A stretch of DNA of 64,000 nucleotides from positions 160,793-224,792 of the forward strand of contig LQPU01000021.1 of assembly GCA_002101905.1 (NCBI GenBank), in the 5' to 3' direction. This DNA comes from Mycobacterium shimoidei. GTDB taxonomy: Bacteria; Actinomycetota; Actinomycetes; Mycobacteriales; Mycobacteriaceae. Shown here piece after piece: positions 14,770 to 24,067 of this stretch. The stretch's first letter is position 1, and each line of letters opens with the position of its first letter. A program made the translations under genes and the position numbers. The notes beneath the pieces are model-generated. The model was not told the DNA's origin. It searched no databases and was given only the letters and a program-made list of their open reading frames with translations.

Positions 14770-17457
14770 GTGGAGACGCAGACGCTGATCAGACTGGTAG
14801 TCGGGCTCGGCATGACGGCCATCGTGGGGTTGTTCGCCCTGCGGCGGGTCAGCTGGCTCGCCAGACTGGTGCTGTCCGGCCAGCCCGCCAGCGGCCGCAC
14901 CGACAATATCGTCGGCCGGATCTGGGTCGAGCTCTCCGAGGTGTTCGGGCAGCGTCGGCTGTTGAAATGGTCGATCCCCGGTCTCGCCCACTTCTTCACG
15001 ATGTGGGGCTTTTTCATCCTGCTGACCGTCTATATCGAGGCGTACGGGCTGCTTTTTGTGCCCAACTTCCACATTCCGATCATCGGCCGATGGGACGCAC
15101 TGGGATTCCTGCAGGACTTCTTCGCGACCGCGGTGTTCCTCGGTATCGCGACGTTCGCCGTCATCCGAATCATGCGCAGCCCGCGTGAAATAGGCCGGAC
15201 ATCGCGGTTCTACGGCTCACACACCGGTGGCGCGTGGCTGATCCTGTTCATGATCTTCAACGTCATCTGGACCTACGTGCTGGTGCGCGGGTCGGCCGTC
15301 AACAACGGGACGCTGCCCTACGGCAACGGCGCGTTCCTGTCCCAGTTGTTCGGCACGATCTTGCGTCCGCTCGGCCACACCGGCAACGAGATCCTGGAGA
15401 CGGTGGCGCTGCTGCTGCACATCGGCGTCATGCTCGCGTTCCTGATCATCGTGCTGCACTCCAAGCACCTGCACATCTTCTTGGCGCCGATCAACGTCAT
15501 CTTCAAACGGCTGCCCGACGGGCTGGGTCCGCTGCTGCCGATCGAATCCGATGGCAAACCGATCGACTTCGAAAACCCGCCGGACGACGCGGAATTCGGC
15601 CGCGGCAAGATCGAGGACTTCAGCTGGAAGGCGATGCTGGACTTCGCCACCTGCACCGAGTGCGGCCGCTGCCAGTCGCAGTGCCCGGCTTGGAACACCG
15701 GAAAACCGTTGTCGCCCAAGCTCGTCATCATGGACCTGCGCGACCACTGGATGGCCAAGGCGCCGTATCTGCTCGGCAATAAAGAGGCCGACGCCGAAGG
15801 CGGCTACATCGAGTCCGGTCGCGGCGAGGGGCACCACGTTCCGGAATCCGGTTTCGGCCGGGTGCCTGGTTCCGGGCCCGAGCAGGCCAACCGCCCGCTG
15901 GTGGGCACCGAAGAGCAGGGCGGTGTGATCGACCCCGACGTGTTGTGGTCATGCGTGACGTGCGGCGCCTGCGTCGAGCAGTGCCCAGTGGACATCGAAC
16001 ACGTCGATCACATCGTGGACATGCGCCGCTATCAGGTGATGATGGAGTCGGAGTTTCCCTCTGAACTGTCGGTGCTGTTCAAAAACCTTGAGACCAAAGG
16101 CAATCCGTGGGGCCAGAACGCCGCGGACCGCACCAACTGGATCAGTGAGGTCGACTTCGACGTTCCCGTCTACGGCGAGGACGTCGACAGCTTCGACGGC
16201 TTCGAGTACCTGTTCTGGGTCGGCTGCGCCGGTGCCTATGACGACAAGGCGAAGAAGACCACCAAGGCCGTCGCCGAGCTGCTGGCCATCGCGGGCGTGA
16301 AGTATCTGGTGCTGGGCACCGGGGAAACCTGCAACGGGGACTCCGCGCGCCGGTCGGGCAACGAGTTCTTGTTCCAGCAGCTGGCCGCCCAGGCCGTTGA
16401 AACACTCGACGGGGTGTTCGAAGGCGTGGAAACCGTCGACCGCAAGATCGTCGTCACCTGCCCGCACTGCTTCAACACCCTGGGCCGCGAATACAAGCAG
16501 CTGGGCAGCAACTACACCGTCTTGCACCACACCCAACTGCTCAACCGGCTGGTGCGCGACAAGAAGCTGGTTTCGGTCAAGCCGCTCGACGGTGACGGAC
16601 CGTCGATCACCTACCACGACCCGTGCTATCTGGGCCGGCACAACAAGGTCTATGAGGCGCCGCGTGAGCTGATCAGCGCATCGGGTGCGACGCTGACCGA
16701 AATGCCGCGGCACGCAGAGCGCAGCTTCTGCTGCGGCGCCGGCGGCGCGCGGATGTGGATGGAAGAGCACATCGGCAAGCGGATCAACCACGAGCGGGTC
16801 GACGAGGCCCTGGGCACCGGCGCCACCACGGTGGCCACCGCCTGCCCGTTCTGCCGGGTGATGGTCAGCGACGGCGTCAACGACCGCGCCGAGGCGGCCG
16901 GCCGTGAGGACGTCGATGTGCGCGACGTGGCGAACATCCTGCTGGACACCATCGACCGCAGCACGGTGACGCTACCGAAGAAGGGTGCCGCGGCCGAGCG
17001 GGCCGCCAAGGCCGCCCCGAAGCCGGCTGCGGCGCCGGCTGCGACCGCGTCGGCGAAGACAACCGAAGAGCCACAGGCTGCCGCGCCCGCCGAAGAAAAG
17101 GCCGCCAAAGCCGTGACCGGTCTCGGCATCGCCGGTGGTGCGAAGCGGCCCGGGGCCAAGAAGGCGGCGCCCAAAGCCGAAGCGGCCCAAGCGCCGTCGA
17201 CCGAGGAAGCCAAGGCTCCTGCCCCAGCCAAGGGGCTCGGGATCGCCGCCGGCGCCAAACGGCCCGGCGCCAAGAAGACCGCCGCCGCGCAGCCCGCGAC
17301 CGGTGAGGCAAAGGGCGAACCGGAATCGCAAGCGAAGCCCCCGGCCGCGGACGCAGCCACCGATAAGGACGGCGCCAGCGAAGCTGAGGCTCCTCCGGCC
17401 CCGCCGGTGAAAGGCCTGGGTATCGCGCGCGGAGCCCGCCCACCGGGCAAGCGGTAA
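14770..17457 (+). CDS. etfD: EtfD-type membrane Fe-S oxidoreductase
   Basis: This 895-residue protein starts at GTG 14770, preceded by GGAGAG. The N-terminal 240 or so residues hold several membrane helices (NarI-like). A ferredoxin module follows with two [4Fe-4S] sites: C295, C298, C301, C305 and C395, C398, C401, C405. Two cysteine-rich CCG-type domains come next (CPHCFNTLG; RSFCCGAGGARMWME with CPFCRVM). It matches M. tuberculosis Rv0338c, EtfD. EtfD takes electrons from electron-transfer flavoprotein during acyl-CoA dehydrogenation and passes them to the quinone pool. The last 150 residues are an Ala/Pro/Lys-rich extension with three GLGIAxGAKRPGAKK-type repeats. Two palindromic operators precede the gene. 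Confidence 0.92.
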   Translation: METQTLIRLVVGLGMTAIVGLFALRRVSWLARLVLSGQPASGRTDNIVGRIWVELSEVFGQRRLLKWSIPGLAHFFTMWGFFILLTVYIEAYGLLFVPNFHIPIIGRWDALGFLQDFFATAVFLGIATFAVIRIMRSPREIGRTSRFYGSHTGGAWLILFMIFNVIWTYVLVRGSAVNNGTLPYGNGAFLSQLFGTILRPLGHTGNEILETVALLLHIGVMLAFLIIVLHSKHLHIFLAPINVIFKRLPDGLGPLLPIESDGKPIDFENPPDDAEFGRGKIEDFSWKAMLDFATCTECGRCQSQCPAWNTGKPLSPKLVIMDLRDHWMAKAPYLLGNKEADAEGGYIESGRGEGHHVPESGFGRVPGSGPEQANRPLVGTEEQGGVIDPDVLWSCVTCGACVEQCPVDIEHVDHIVDMRRYQVMMESEFPSELSVLFKNLETKGNPWGQNAADRTNWISEVDFDVPVYGEDVDSFDGFEYLFWVGCAGAYDDKAKKTTKAVAELLAIAGVKYLVLGTGETCNGDSARRSGNEFLFQQLAAQAVETLDGVFEGVETVDRKIVVTCPHCFNTLGREYKQLGSNYTVLHHTQLLNRLVRDKKLVSVKPLDGDGPSITYHDPCYLGRHNKVYEAPRELISASGATLTEMPRHAERSFCCGAGGARMWMEEHIGKRINHERVDEALGTGATTVATACPFCRVMVSDGVNDRAEAAGREDVDVRDVANILLDTIDRSTVTLPKKGAAAERAAKAAPKPAAAPAATASAKTTEEPQAAAPAEEKAAKAVTGLGIAGGAKRPGAKKAAPKAEAAQAPSTEEAKAPAPAKGLGIAAGAKRPGAKKTAAAQPATGEAKGEPESQAKPPAADAATDKDGASEAEAPPAPPVKGLGIARGARPPGKR

Positions 17458-17477
17458 CGGCGTATGGCAAATTTCTA

Positions 17478-18770
17478 TTGGACAGCCATGGCACCATGGT
17501 TGACGTGACTACTCACCAGCTGCCGTGGCATGCGGCCGCGCATCAGCCGCGGCAGCGGACGTTCGCGCAGTCCTCGAAGCTGCAGGACGTGCTCTACGAG
17601 ATCCGCGGCCCGGTGCATGCGCACGCCGCGCGGCTGGAAGCCGAGGGTCACCGCATCCTCAAGCTCAACATCGGCAACCCGGCGCCATTCGGCTTCGAGG
17701 CACCCGATGTGATCATGCGCGACATGATCCAGGCGTTGCCGTACGCGCAGGGCTACTCGGACTCCAAAGGCATCCTTCCGGCACGCCGGGCCGTGGTCAC
17801 CCGCTACGAACTCGTCGAGGGCTTCCCACGATTCGATGTCGACGACGTCTATCTGGGCAATGGTGTCTCCGAGCTGATCACGCTGACCCTGCAGGCGCTG
17901 CTGGACAACGGAGACCAGGTGCTGATCCCCGCACCCGACTATCCGCTGTGGACGGCGTCGACGTCTCTGGCCGGGGGCACCCCGGTCCATTACCTGTGCG
18001 ACGAAACCCAAGGCTGGCAGCCGGACATCGCCGACCTGGAGTCCAAGATCACCGAACGCACCAAGGCACTGGTGGTGATCAACCCGAACAACCCGACGGG
18101 TGCCGTCTACAGTCGCGAAGTACTCGAGCAGATGGCTGACTTGGCGCGCAAGCATCAGCTGCTGCTGCTCGCAGACGAGATCTACGACAAGATCCTCTAC
18201 GACGATGCCAAGCACGTCAGCATGGCCGCGGTGGCGCCAGATCAGTTGTGCCTGACGTTCAACGGATTGTCCAAGGCCTATCGGGTGGCGGGGTACCGAG
18301 CCGGCTGGCTGGCAATCACCGGCCCCAAGGACCATGCGAGTAGCTTCATCGAGGGCATTGATCTGCTCGCGAATATGCGCCTATGCCCGAATGTTCCTGC
18401 GCAGCATGCTATTCAGGTCGCCCTGGGCGGCTACCAAAGCATCGAAGACCTGGTGCTGCCGGGCGGACGACTGCGCGAACAACGCGACGTGGCCTGGACC
18501 AAGCTCAACGAGATCCCCGGGGTTTCCTGCGTGAAACCGGCCGGCGCGCTCTACACGTTCCCGCGGCTGGACCCCGAGGTTTACGACATCGAGGACGACG
18601 AGCAGCTCGTGTTGGATCTGCTGCTGCAGGAGAAGATCCTGGTCACCCAGGGCACCGGATTCAATTGGCCCGCACCGGATCACCTGCGTATCGTGACGCT
18701 GCCGTGGTCGCGCGATTTGGCGAACGCGATCGAGCGGCTGGGCAACTTCCTGGCCAGCTACCGTCAGTAG
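17478..18770 (+). CDS. aspC: PLP-dependent aspartate/alanine-type aminotransferase
   Basis: This 430-residue fold-type I aminotransferase is the Rv0337c (AspC) counterpart. The family core begins at RTFAQSSKLQDVLYEIRGPV. GNPAPFGFEAPDVI, VINPNNPTGAVYS and LADEIYDKILYDD are substrate/PLP-contact motifs. SKAYRVAGYRAGW contains the Schiff-base lysine. The PEP-like N terminus and EIYDKILYD make it closer to AlaA-type alanine/glutamate transaminases than to classical AspC. The start is ATG 17478; ATG 17496 is an alternative. It follows etfD by 20 nt. Confidence 0.92.
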   Translation: MDSHGTMVDVTTHQLPWHAAAHQPRQRTFAQSSKLQDVLYEIRGPVHAHAARLEAEGHRILKLNIGNPAPFGFEAPDVIMRDMIQALPYAQGYSDSKGILPARRAVVTRYELVEGFPRFDVDDVYLGNGVSELITLTLQALLDNGDQVLIPAPDYPLWTASTSLAGGTPVHYLCDETQGWQPDIADLESKITERTKALVVINPNNPTGAVYSREVLEQMADLARKHQLLLLADEIYDKILYDDAKHVSMAAVAPDQLCLTFNGLSKAYRVAGYRAGWLAITGPKDHASSFIEGIDLLANMRLCPNVPAQHAIQVALGGYQSIEDLVLPGGRLREQRDVAWTKLNEIPGVSCVKPAGALYTFPRLDPEVYDIEDDEQLVLDLLLQEKILVTQGTGFNWPAPDHLRIVTLPWSRDLANAIERLGNFLASYRQ

Positions 18771-18774
18771 GCGA

Positions 18775-19641
18775 TCACCGCATTTCCAGCAGCTGCAACA
18801 GGTAGCTGCCGTAGCCGGACTTGAGCAGCGTGTTGGCGCGCTGTGTCAGGGCTTCGTCGTCGATGAAGCCCATCCGCCACGCCACTTCCTCGGGGATGCC
18901 GATCTTGAGACCCTGCCGGCGCTCCAAAGTCCGCACGTAGTCGCTGGCGTCCAGCAGCGAATCGAACGTCCCGGTGTCCAGCCATGCTGTGCCGCGCGCC
19001 AGCACCTCCACGGAGAGCCGGCCCTGATTCAGATAGATCTGGTTGACCTCGGTGATCTCGTACTCGCCGCGCGCCGACGGGCGCAGACCTCGAGCGATCT
19101 CGACCACGTCGTTGTCGTAGAAATACAGGCCCGGCACGGCGTAGTGCGATTTCGGTGTGGCCGGCTTCTCCTCCACCGACAGCGCCATGCCGTCGGCGCC
19201 GAATTCGACGACACCGTAGTCCGACGGGTTGGCCACCCAGTAGGCGAAAATGGCTCCGCCGCGGACGTTTTGGAACCGGCTCAGGTTCGTGCCCAGCCCG
19301 GGGCCGTAGAAGATGTTGTCCCCTAACGCCAGTGCCACCGAGTCGTTGCCGATGTGGTCGGCGCCGATGACGAAAGCTTGCGCCAGCCCTTCGGGGCGCT
19401 CTTGGACCGCGTAGCTGATGTTGATGCCGAATGACGATCCGTCGCCGAGCAGTCGGTGAAACAACGGGGCATCATGGGCGGTGGTGATCACCTGGATATC
19501 GCGAATGCCCGCCATCATCAATGTGGACAACGGGTAGTAGATCAACGGTTTGTCGTAGACGGGTAGCAACTGTTTGCACACGCCCATGGTGATCGGATAA
19601 AGGCGGGTACCCGAACCGCCGGCGAGAATGATTCCACGCAT
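18775..19641 (-). CDS. rmlA: glucose-1-phosphate thymidylyltransferase RmlA
   Basis: This enzyme makes dTDP-glucose, the first step towards dTDP-L-rhamnose. That sugar forms the linker between arabinogalactan and peptidoglycan. At 288 residues it has the M. tuberculosis RmlA length and near-identical motifs: [18 protein letters not shown] (nucleotide binding), [53 protein letters not shown] and [19 protein letters not shown] at 19644/19641 gives two adjacent possible starts; the second matches the family. It ends 4 nt after the convergent aspC. Confidence 0.97.
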   Translation of the reverse strand: MRGIILAGGSGTRLYPITMGVCKQLLPVYDKPLIYYPLSTLMMAGIRDIQVITTAHDAPLFHRLLGDGSSFGINISYAVQERPEGLAQAFVIGADHIGNDSVALALGDNIFYGPGLGTNLSRFQNVRGGAIFAYWVANPSDYGVVEFGADGMALSVEEKPATPKSHYAVPGLYFYDNDVVEIARGLRPSARGEYEITEVNQIYLNQGRLSVEVLARGTAWLDTGTFDSLLDASDYVRTLERRQGLKIGIPEEVAWRMGFIDDEALTQRANTLLKSGYGSYLLQLLEMR

Positions 19642-19650
19642 CATCAGTCC

Positions 19651-20004
19651 TCAGTCGACGAGGTCGCTTTCGGTTAAATCGGTTGCCGCCAAGGCGGTTT
19701 GCAGATCATCGTGCCGGAATACCGAGGTAACCCGGTCATGGACCACCCGAAATGCCGCTGCCGCAGTGGAATCGGCGAGCTTGAGTTCGACCACCACGAC
19801 ACCGTCGTGGACGTACATCCGGCCAAGTTCGGCGTTCTGGGGGCGGGCCGCAGCCCAGCTCCGCAACGCGTCGTGGCCTTGCCCCGCGCCGTGCGCGTCA
19901 CCGACCTCGATGTCGTCGCTGGACAGCGACACCAGCGTGTCGAGGTCGCCCGCCTTGAGCGCATCGTGCCATGCCAACACGGTGGCGATCTCCGATGTGG
20001 TCAT
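19651..20004 (-). CDS. SnoaL/NTF2-like small protein
   Basis: This 117-residue NTF2-fold protein is like Rv0333. ATG 20004 begins MTTSEIATVLAWHDALKAGD, the usual first helix, followed by LVSLSSDDIEVGDAHGAGQG and the conical-barrel strands MYVHDGVVVVELKLAD. The pocket could bind a small ligand, but no catalytic residues can be assigned. It lies 10 nt upstream of rmlA on the same strand and downstream of the DinB-like gene. Confidence 0.8.
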   Translation of the reverse strand: MTTSEIATVLAWHDALKAGDLDTLVSLSSDDIEVGDAHGAGQGHDALRSWAAARPQNAELGRMYVHDGVVVVELKLADSTAAAAFRVVHDRVTSVFRHDDLQTALAATDLTESDLVD

Positions 20005-20032
20005 GGTGTGCAACGTACCTCGTGAGCGCCGT

Positions 20033-20788
20033 CTAGAACGCCGTGTGGTCGAGCCAGTTCTGCCACACCGCATCGTCGCCGAACATCGCGATGTCGGTGT
20101 CAGCGACCGCAACTCGCCGGGTGATCGCCAGCAACAGGTCGGTCGCGGTGCCGCGCAGCGCCACCGTGCCCTTGCCGTGATCATGCAACCAGCTGATCCG
20201 GCCGCCGTCGACGCGGATGGTCCACTCACCGGCTGCGCCGAGCCCCGGGTCGGTGGCGTGCAGGTGCAGGGTGTGGTCGCCCTCGATCGGCAGCGGCGTG
20301 TCGTCAGAGCCAGCCTGGGCCTCGACGCGCTCCAGCCACTCGGTGATGCCATCGGCCGCCAACTGCGGCTCGAGCACATAGTCGCTACCGACGGCCAGCG
20401 CGGCGTCGGCGCGGTGCACGGCGGCCTCGTGCAGGCGTCGACGGATCCACCAGTTCGCCGGCCGCGGCCCGAGAAAAGTCCAGACCGGTGTTTGGACCCC
20501 GGCCTGCTCGACGGCGTCGATCAGCCGCCGCGCGCCGGCGTGCAACCAGGAGATGGCGTCGTCGCGGTCTGGTGGGGGCTTGCCGCCCTCGACCTTGCGC
20601 GGGTCTAAAAACTCGTCGACACGGTCGGTGATGATCTGCGCCGCCCAGCGATCGCCACGGCCGACGTGGCGAAACAGCTGCTCCAGTGTCCAGCCCGGGC
20701 AGGTCGGCACCGGGGTTGACGGGTCGGCGCTACAAATCACCTGTCCGAATGCGCGATTTTGCTCGATAAATGCCGCCGCGTAGTCCAC
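20033..20788 (-). CDS. DinB-like mycothiol-dependent maleylpyruvate isomerase family protein
   Basis: The product has 251 residues. The N-terminal four-helix DinB/MDMPI domain includes TPVPTCPGWTLEQLFRHVGRGDRW, where the CPGW and H-V-G residues are typical of the metal site. RRRLHEAAVHRADAA carries the further histidines. The C-terminal half (WTIRVDGGRISWLHD...GTATDLLLAITRR) is the MDMPI C-terminal domain. Members are mycothiol-dependent transferases or isomerases; the substrate here is not known. It resembles Rv0332 and sits between the DUF7159-type and NTF2-like genes. Confidence 0.85.
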   Translation of the reverse strand: MDYAAAFIEQNRAFGQVICSADPSTPVPTCPGWTLEQLFRHVGRGDRWAAQIITDRVDEFLDPRKVEGGKPPPDRDDAISWLHAGARRLIDAVEQAGVQTPVWTFLGPRPANWWIRRRLHEAAVHRADAALAVGSDYVLEPQLAADGITEWLERVEAQAGSDDTPLPIEGDHTLHLHATDPGLGAAGEWTIRVDGGRISWLHDHGKGTVALRGTATDLLLAITRRVAVADTDIAMFGDDAVWQNWLDHTAF

Positions 20789-20842
20789 GCGGTCAGGCTA
20801 CGCGCCGGCTAATCACGGGACGCCGCTGCGGGCCGCGCTGCG

Positions 20843-22285
20843 CTACAGGCCCGGGATACCCGGGATGTTGGGCAGACCGGGGATGCCGCCACCGCCGCCG
20901 CCACCGCCGGGGCCGCCGCTGCCGTGACCGCCGCCCGGTCCCCAGCCGCCTCCGCCGTGACCAGGGTTGAACGGGCCGTGTCCTGGGGGACCGACCGGAA
21001 TCGGAATGGGGACCGGAGCCGGAGCCGCGGGCGGAGGTGCCGGCGCGGGAGCCACCGGCGGCGGAGCCTCCGGGGCCGGAGCCACTGGCGCGGGTGCCGG
21101 GGCGGCAGGTGCCGGCGCGGGAGCTACCGGAGCCGGAGCCGCCGGCGCCGGCGCCGCCGGCGCAGGTGCGGGTGCCTCCGCACGAGCAGGCACCTCCGCA
21201 GGCGCAGGGGCCTCCGGCGGAGTGGGGGCCGCGGGCGGGGCCGGTGGCTTTGCTTGCTCCGGCAGCTGAGTGCCCGGAACGACCTGTCTTTCCGGATTGG
21301 GATTGTCGGCGGGCGTCGGGCGCATCGTGGCAACCAGCGCGACAGCCAGCGCCACCGCCCCGACTACGAATATCGCGGCTACCGCGCTGACCAGCAGGGG
21401 TACCGGCATGCGCCGTCGCGTGCCGTGATCCTGCTGGTCGGCGACGGCGGTGTAGGCGTCGGCTTCGTCATCGGCGAGGGCGCTGTAGGCCAGGGCGGCG
21501 CCGCCCGCATCGAGGGGCGCGTCGAAGTCCGGTTGGTATGCCGGCGCCACCGCGTACGGGTCGATCGCTCCGGTTCCCGGATCCCGCGCATAGGCGAGCG
21601 CCTCGGTAGCCGACGAGAACAACGGCGCGTGCGCTGACGCCAGCGCCGCACCGCGGGCCAGCGCCGTGTCCGGTTCCTCGGGCACGGTCACCGGCAGCGG
21701 GGTGGTGGCCTCTAGCCGGGGCTTGAGTGGTGCGATGTCCACCCCAGAGCCGACGAGATACAACCCGTCTGGCGAAGCGGCCGAGGTTTGCATATCGCGC
21801 ACCAGGGCGGCCAGCTCGGTGGCGGTATCGCCGCTGGTGAGCGGCTCGCGGCGCACGTCGGTGATCGAGCCATCAGCCGTCTCAACGATGGCCATCGTCG
21901 CGGTGTCGGGTTCGACGAACACCAGCCCGGTCCGGCTATAGCCGACGGCGTTGCCGACCTCTTGTGCCAGCGCGGCCGCGGCCAAAAACGCCGACACCAG
22001 CATGACGTTTTCCATCTTGTGCGCGGCCAATGCATCACGCAGTTGGGCGGCCTCGGTCGGATCGGTCCAGGTGACCCCTGTCGATCGCAGGTCGTAGCCG
22101 CTTTCGGCGGCACCCTCGCGGGTGCCGAGGATCGCTGAGATCACCCGCTCGGATGCGCTCAGCGGTGCGGTGGCGGGCACGTCGAAGTTGTCCTGCTCGA
22201 CGATGACGCCATTGCCGTCCTGGCCTTCCACCAGCACCATCCGGACCGTCGTGGGTGCCATCGACACCCCGAGTACGGTGTCCAC
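20843..22285 (-). CDS. DUF7159-type protein: actin-like domain, TM helix, Pro/Ala-Gly tail (copy 1)
   Basis: The product has 480 residues. GTG 22285 is preceded by a strong GGAGGAG. Residues 1-240 begin VDTVLGVSMAPTTVRMVLVE and contain LVFVEPDTATMAIVETADGS and ALARGAALASAHAPLF. These sit where an actin/Hsp70 fold has its two phosphate loops and adenosine motif, but the glycine-rich residues are lost. A basic RRRMPV precedes a membrane helix (about residues 298-322). The 159-residue exported tail is PAPA-type repeats, then VPIPIPVGPPG, then a Gly-rich end with IPGL repeats. It lies 102 bp downstream of a paralogue. Function is unknown; a nucleotide-independent signalling or scaffold role is inference. 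Confidence 0.8.
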   Translation of the reverse strand: MDTVLGVSMAPTTVRMVLVEGQDGNGVIVEQDNFDVPATAPLSASERVISAILGTREGAAESGYDLRSTGVTWTDPTEAAQLRDALAAHKMENVMLVSAFLAAAALAQEVGNAVGYSRTGLVFVEPDTATMAIVETADGSITDVRREPLTSGDTATELAALVRDMQTSAASPDGLYLVGSGVDIAPLKPRLEATTPLPVTVPEEPDTALARGAALASAHAPLFSSATEALAYARDPGTGAIDPYAVAPAYQPDFDAPLDAGGAALAYSALADDEADAYTAVADQQDHGTRRRMPVPLLVSAVAAIFVVGAVALAVALVATMRPTPADNPNPERQVVPGTQLPEQAKPPAPPAAPTPPEAPAPAEVPARAEAPAPAPAAPAPAAPAPVAPAPAPAAPAPAPVAPAPEAPPPVAPAPAPPPAAPAPVPIPIPVGPPGHGPFNPGHGGGGWGPGGGHGSGGPGGGGGGGGIPGLPNIPGIPGL

Positions 22286-22387
22286 TACTCCTCCCAAATC
22301 TTCGCCGTCAGTCGGCCGCTGGCTCTAGGAGTACCCGATACTGCCGCAGGGGTAGGTCGTAGCGGCGTTCCGGCGTAGCGGCCGACC

Positions 22388-23884
22388 TTACCTGTGGCCG
22401 CGGCCATGGCCTCCGCCGAACCCACCGAAACCGCCGTGCCCCCAACCGCCGCCGATGTGGCCCCATCCGCCGTGACCGTGACCGCCGCCGCGGCCGTGAT
22501 CGCCCCTGCCGCGATCCCAGCCACCGCGTCCGTGGTCGCCACCTCGCGGGGCGAGCGGCGGGTTAAGTACCGGCGGAGAGAAGATCCTCGGAAGAATCGG
22601 CGGTATGGGCGGCAGCGCCGGTGGTGGGGGTGGCGGCGCGACGACCGGTGGCAGTGCCGGCGCCGGGACCCGCACATTCACGGGAGGGGGCGCGGGAGCC
22701 GGAACGGCGGCCGGCACCTGCACGGGTGCGGGAGTCGCCGCGGGGGGTGCGGCCGGAACCGGCGCCGCGGCTGGAGCCGGGGCCGGTGCAGCCGCAGCGG
22801 GCGGAGGTGGCACGTGAGCCTTCGGCAGCGGGGCCGGCGGCGACTGCTTGTGTGGGGTGATCACGTTTTGGCTGAGGCTGGGCCGATCCTCGACCGACGG
22901 CCGGATACTCACGGCCAGCGAAATCACCAGCGTCACAACGCCGACGACGAATATCGTCAGCACGCTCATGGCCACCAGAAATGGCCGGCGGCTCGGCTGC
23001 TCGGCCGGTAGGTCGTCGGCTACCGCCCCGGTTAACGGCCCGGCGTCCGCGTCCCCGACCGCGCTGTAGGCCAGACCCTCCCCCGTGTCTGCGGCGGCGG
23101 GCGCGTCGGCGCTGGCCCGATAGGCCAGCTCGAGCAGATACGGATCGACGTTGCCGGTGCCCGGATCGTGAGCGTAGGCCACCGCCGCGGTCGACGACGC
23201 GAAGAGCGGCGCGTTCGCCGACGCCAATGCCGCTCCGCGCGCCAGCGCGGTGTCCGGCTCTTCCGGCGCGCTGAGCGGAAGTGGAGTCGCCGCCTCCAGC
23301 ACCGGCTTGATCAACGGAATATCCACGCCGGACCCGACGACGACCACGCCGTCCGGGTGGCCTTCCAAGTTCTGGGCGCCTGACGCCAACTCGGCCACTT
23401 TGGCCACGGCTTCGTCATCGTCGTCGGGCAGCACCTCGCGGCGCACCTCGGCGATCGACCCGTCCGTGCTATCCACGGCCGCCAGCGTCGCGGTGTCCGG
23501 CTCGACGAACAGCAACGCGGTGTGCCGATAACCGATCGAGTTGCCCACCGACTGCGCCAACGCGGCCGCGGCCAGGAAGGCCGAGACCAGCATGACGTTC
23601 TCGATCTTGCGGGCGGCCAGAGCGTCCCGCAGTACCGCCGCGGCCCGCTGATCGGTCCACGTCACACCGATCGAAACCAGCTCATAACCGGCTTCGGCGG
23701 CGCCTTCCCGGGTACCCAGGATCGCCGACATCACCTGATCGGGTGCGCTGGCCGCGGCCTCATCACCACCGGCCAGCGCGAAGTTTTCCTGGTCTACGGT
23801 GGCTCCGTCGGCGTTTTCCCCCTCGACCAGCACCAAGCGGACCGTCGTGGGTGCCATCGACACACCGAGTACGGTGTCCACCAT
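22388..23884 (-). CDS. DUF7159-type protein: actin-like domain, TM helix, Pro then Gly/His-rich tail (copy 2)
   Basis: The product has 498 residues and is a close paralogue of the downstream gene. They share VDTVLGVSMAPTTVR, MSAILGTREGAAEAGYE, GVTWTD, IENVMLVSAFLAAAALAQ, LLFVEPDTATLAAVDSTDGS and PEEPDTALARGAALASANAPLF. A membrane helix (about residues 305-327) follows RRPFLVAM. The 170-residue exported tail has a proline/alanine half and a Gly/His/Arg half ending GGGHGRGHR, which could bind metal or an anionic polymer. The start is ATG 23884 or the adjacent GTG 23881, after GGAGG. It is likely co-transcribed with copy 1. Confidence 0.8.
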   Translation of the reverse strand: MVDTVLGVSMAPTTVRLVLVEGENADGATVDQENFALAGGDEAAASAPDQVMSAILGTREGAAEAGYELVSIGVTWTDQRAAAVLRDALAARKIENVMLVSAFLAAAALAQSVGNSIGYRHTALLFVEPDTATLAAVDSTDGSIAEVRREVLPDDDDEAVAKVAELASGAQNLEGHPDGVVVVGSGVDIPLIKPVLEAATPLPLSAPEEPDTALARGAALASANAPLFASSTAAVAYAHDPGTGNVDPYLLELAYRASADAPAAADTGEGLAYSAVGDADAGPLTGAVADDLPAEQPSRRPFLVAMSVLTIFVVGVVTLVISLAVSIRPSVEDRPSLSQNVITPHKQSPPAPLPKAHVPPPPAAAAPAPAPAAAPVPAAPPAATPAPVQVPAAVPAPAPPPVNVRVPAPALPPVVAPPPPPPALPPIPPILPRIFSPPVLNPPLAPRGGDHGRGGWDRGRGDHGRGGGHGHGGWGHIGGGWGHGGFGGFGGGHGRGHR

Positions 23885-24067
23885 TCCTCCAAGTCATCCG
23901 CTAGCTGAACACACACCGCGCCGGGGGGCGCTTGCCGCGCACACCCTCTACCAGTGAGTTCACCGCTGCAGCAGCACTTCCGCGCGATTGAACCGCTACT
24001 TCGAGGCTACCGTCGAACTCCCGGCCGACCAGTTATGCATAGGGACTCCTAAGGAATCTCCTTGTGG

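Noticed and set aside
20960..21270. GC-rich repeat tract considered as a CRISPR or VNTR array
   Set aside because: It encodes the PAPA-type tail of the DUF7159-type protein; there are no spacers of uniform length.
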